NCBI GenBank assembly: GCA_030433225.1
Contig: JAUIMD010000043.1
Span: 1 to 9,797 of the forward strand
From: Bacteroidia bacterium
Lineage (GTDB): Bacteria; Bacteroidota; Bacteroidia; Bacteroidales; UBA5342
Direction of reading: 5' to 3'
DNA: 9,797 nt
The notes under the pieces: model-generated
Told to the model about the DNA's origin: nothing
Seen by the model: only the letters and a program-made list of their open reading frames with translations
Databases searched by the model: none
In this document: positions 7,968-9,797 of the stretch, one piece after another
Layout of the letters: each line of letters opens with the position of its first letter
Position numbering within the stretch: the first letter of the stretch is position 1
Position numbers and translations under genes: made by a program

Positions 7968-8121
7968 TGTATTGGGTACATTATTTCGTTAAAATAGATT
8001 GTTTTATTGAAGTTTGTGTATAGCAAGAGGCACTATTTCAGATGTTTATGTGCTTGTATCTTAAATTGAAAATCAAATATTCAAAATTAAAAACTCATGG
8101 ATGATGGGGGTATTACTTTAG

Positions 8122-8160
8122 TTTTCTGAAAATGTTTTAAAGGCTTACAAAACTTTAAAA
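8122..8160. repeat. Two adjacent inverted repeats ahead of the GH43 lipoprotein gene
   Basis: TTTTC (8122-8126) and GAAAA (8128-8132) form a small palindrome around one base. Immediately after it, TTTTAAAG (8135-8142) and CTTTAAAA (8153-8160) form a perfect 8-base inverted repeat with a 10-base spacer. The second ends 40 bases before the start codon, so it is either an operator-like site or a weak hairpin in the mRNA leader. No T-tract follows, so it is not a standard terminator. Confidence 0.35.
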
Positions 8161-8200
8161 TAGATCAATAAAAACTAAATAATAATTTAATTCCATCACT

Positions 8201-9797
8201 ATGAAGATAAATTTCTTCGACCGTGTAATAAAAGGGGTAATCATGGTATCGTTTTTTGGTTTTGCTCATACATCGTGTAAGCCGGGCATAAAAACTAAAC
8301 GGCCTCAATTTACCTCCGATAGTCTGGTTGCTCATTTCGATTATTTCACCTACCAGGGCAACGACGATTTTTACAACGAGAACCCTCTGCCTGCTGAAGA
8401 TTATTTTTACAACTCCATTTTGCCGGGCTGGTATTCCGACCCGAGTGTGTGTACAAACGGCACCGACTTTTTTATGGTTACCTCTACATTTTCCTATTAT
8501 CCCGGCGTTCCGATTTTTCACAGTACCGATTTAATGAACTGGAAACAAGTGGGGCATGTACTCGACAGACCCGAGCAACTCCCGCTTGACGGACAACGTG
8601 TGAGCGAAGGAATTTTTGCCCCTGCCATAAGTTACAATCCGGCCAACCAAACCTGGTACATGATTACCACCAACATTCGCCGTGGCAACTTCTTTGTAAA
8701 AACAAAAGACCCGTTTGGGCCGTGGTCCGATCCTATCTGGCTGCCCGATGTACACGGCATCGACCCTTCTTTCTTTTTCGACGATAACGGAAAAGCCTAC
8801 ATCGTAAATAACGATGTACCCGATGGAGGTTCAACCTACGAAGGTCACCGGGCCATTCGTGTGCTACCCTTTGATGTGGAAACCGAAAAAACGTATGGAG
8901 AAAGCATTATGCTGGTGAATGGCGGGGTAAACCTGGCCGAAAAACCCATTTGGATTGAAGGACCGCATTTATACAAAATAAACAACGAGTACTTTTTAAT
9001 GTGTGCCGAAGGGGGAACTTCGGTAAATCATCGCGAAGTAATTTTTAAGGGAACGTCACCCACAGGCAAATTTACGCCCTGGAGCAAAAACCCGATTTTA
9101 ACACAGAAACACCTCGATAAAAACCGTCCCCTTCCTATTACATGTGCCGGACATGCCGACCTTATCCGAAAAGATAACGGACAGTGGTGGGCTGTATTTT
9201 TAGCCTGCCGCCCTATAAACAATGAATTTGAAAACCTGGGGCGCGAAACATTTCTGATGCCTGTTCAGTGGAGCGAAGACGGATTCCCATACATCACCCG
9301 TGGCGATGAGGTAATTCCACGCATCGTTCAAATGGAAGGCGTAAAACGCGATTCCACCATTACGTTCGGAAACTTTACAAAGGTGGATGACTTTAACGAT
9401 TCCATTCCCGGAATGGAGTGGATGTCGCTGCGCGGACCGGCCAATGCCTATTACTCGTTAACCGACAACAAAGGTTTTCTGTCGCTGGCGTGTGCCCCGG
9501 TTACTTCGGCAGAGCGCAAAACTCCGGCTTACCTCAGCAGGCGTTTGCAGCACCATACTTTCGAGAGTTCCACCAGCCTGTATTTCTCTCCAAAAAACGA
9601 GGATGAATCGGCAGGAATGCTTTTGCACAAAGATGAAGCGCACCAATATGCATTTACGGTTGGCCTGCAAAACGGCCAGAAACAGGTACAACTTATAAAA
9701 ATAAAAATGGGTGGAGCAGAGGTGCTGGCTTCGGCGCTTTTACCTGCATCCGACGATCCTATCCAGCTAAAAATAATTTCTAACGGGTTGGAATTCA
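8201..9797 (+). CDS. GH43 beta-xylosidase/alpha-L-arabinofuranosidase, probable lipoprotein, 3' end cut by window
   Basis: This open frame runs from ATG at 8201 off the window edge, giving 532 visible residues with no stop. It is a GH43 enzyme, expected to release xylose or arabinose from hemicellulose oligosaccharides. The five-bladed propeller domain (about 74-385) shows general base D80 in WYSDPS, pKa-tuning D188 in HGIDPSFFF and general acid E253 in WIEGPHLYK; CAGHADLIR and ENLGRETFLMPVQW match long GH43 xylosidase/arabinofuranosidase types. A GH43-type C-terminal beta-sandwich starts near 396 and is incomplete, probably lacking a few dozen residues. Residues 1-26 are a hydrophobic signal ending in AHTSC, a non-ideal lipobox with C26. 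KPGIKTK follows, lacking the acidic residues typical of surface lipoprotein export, so a periplasm-facing anchor is more likely. The start has an A/T-rich leader without Shine-Dalgarno, usual in this phylum. Exact specificity and GH43 subfamily are not resolved. Confidence 0.9.
   Translation, partial: MKINFFDRVIKGVIMVSFFGFAHTSCKPGIKTKRPQFTSDSLVAHFDYFTYQGNDDFYNENPLPAEDYFYNSILPGWYSDPSVCTNGTDFFMVTSTFSYYPGVPIFHSTDLMNWKQVGHVLDRPEQLPLDGQRVSEGIFAPAISYNPANQTWYMITTNIRRGNFFVKTKDPFGPWSDPIWLPDVHGIDPSFFFDDNGKAYIVNNDVPDGGSTYEGHRAIRVLPFDVETEKTYGESIMLVNGGVNLAEKPIWIEGPHLYKINNEYFLMCAEGGTSVNHREVIFKGTSPTGKFTPWSKNPILTQKHLDKNRPLPITCAGHADLIRKDNGQWWAVFLACRPINNEFENLGRETFLMPVQWSEDGFPYITRGDEVIPRIVQMEGVKRDSTITFGNFTKVDDFNDSIPGMEWMSLRGPANAYYSLTDNKGFLSLACAPVTSAERKTPAYLSRRLQHHTFESSTSLYFSPKNEDESAGMLLHKDEAHQYAFTVGLQNGQKQVQLIKIKMGGAEVLASALLPASDDPIQLKIISNGLEF

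Larger units (their letters stand above)
7806..8200. other. Intergenic region between regulator and lipoprotein GH43 gene
   Basis: These 395 bases are A/T-rich and hold no credible gene; the longest ATG-started frames on the + strand that I traced end after about 20 codons. The region contains the regulator's terminator (7826-7864), an ATTTACT repeat, a TTCATGAA palindrome and two inverted repeats (8122-8132 and 8135-8160) close to the GH43 gene. TACTTTAG (8114-8121) and TAGTTTTC (8119-8126) each differ by one defined base from the -7 consensus. Neither has a TTTG at the proper distance, so no promoter is assigned. Confidence 0.6.

Noticed and set aside
7828..8105. Small ATG-started peptides in the intergenic region
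   Set aside because: The frames from 7828 and 8042 end after 16 and about 20 codons, and the first begins inside the terminator stem.
8165..8521. A 118-codon minus-strand frame overlapping the second GH43 gene
   Set aside because: The + strand frame carries clear GH43 catalytic motifs, whereas this one has none and ends in the A/T-rich leader.
1..9797. Insertion sequence, attachment site, tRNA/rRNA or CRISPR array
   Set aside because: I saw no transposase-like protein, terminal inverted repeats with target duplications, tRNA-like cloverleaf or regularly spaced direct repeats.

Overview
The window looks like a Bacteroidota chromosome, most likely a free-living or marine polysaccharide degrader outside Bacteroides. 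The main reason is a hybrid two-component system (periplasmic propeller sensor, kinase, receiver and AraC domain in one chain), an architecture largely confined to this phylum. A large glycoside hydrolase also ends in a C-terminal tail resembling a type IX secretion sorting domain. The moderate GC content and A/T-rich leaders without strong Shine-Dalgarno sites agree. Genus cannot be set from this window.

Layout, all on the + strand: (1) 1-109 is a leader with no gene, A/T-rich at first, then a short GC-rich hairpin region. (2) 110-3691 encodes a secreted multidomain enzyme: GH5, GH43, beta-sandwich, Ig-like domain, probable carbohydrate-binding domain and C-terminal sorting-type tail. (3) 3692-3866 holds an intrinsic terminator, then a short leader with a 7-bp-arm palindrome and a possible promoter. 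(4) 3867-7805 encodes the hybrid two-component regulator. (5) 7806-8200 holds a second terminator and an A/T-rich regulatory stretch with inverted repeats. (6) 8201-9797 is a second GH43 enzyme, a probable lipoprotein, cut off by the window's right edge.

Together this reads as part of a hemicellulose (probably arabinoxylan or xylan type) utilisation locus. The secreted GH5-GH43 enzyme would cleave backbone and side chains outside the cell. The signal-peptide-bearing GH43 enzyme would trim oligosaccharides in the periplasm or at a membrane. The hybrid regulator would sense an oligosaccharide in the periplasm and switch the locus on. No susC/susD pair is present here. The terminators suggest three separately transcribed, co-oriented units rather than one operon.

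I found no RNA gene, mobile element or CRISPR array, and no convincing undescribed system. The points most worth checking are the GH5-GH43 fusion and its unusual GH5 motif, the uncertain translation start of gene 1, and the palindromes ahead of the regulator and of the second GH43 gene.
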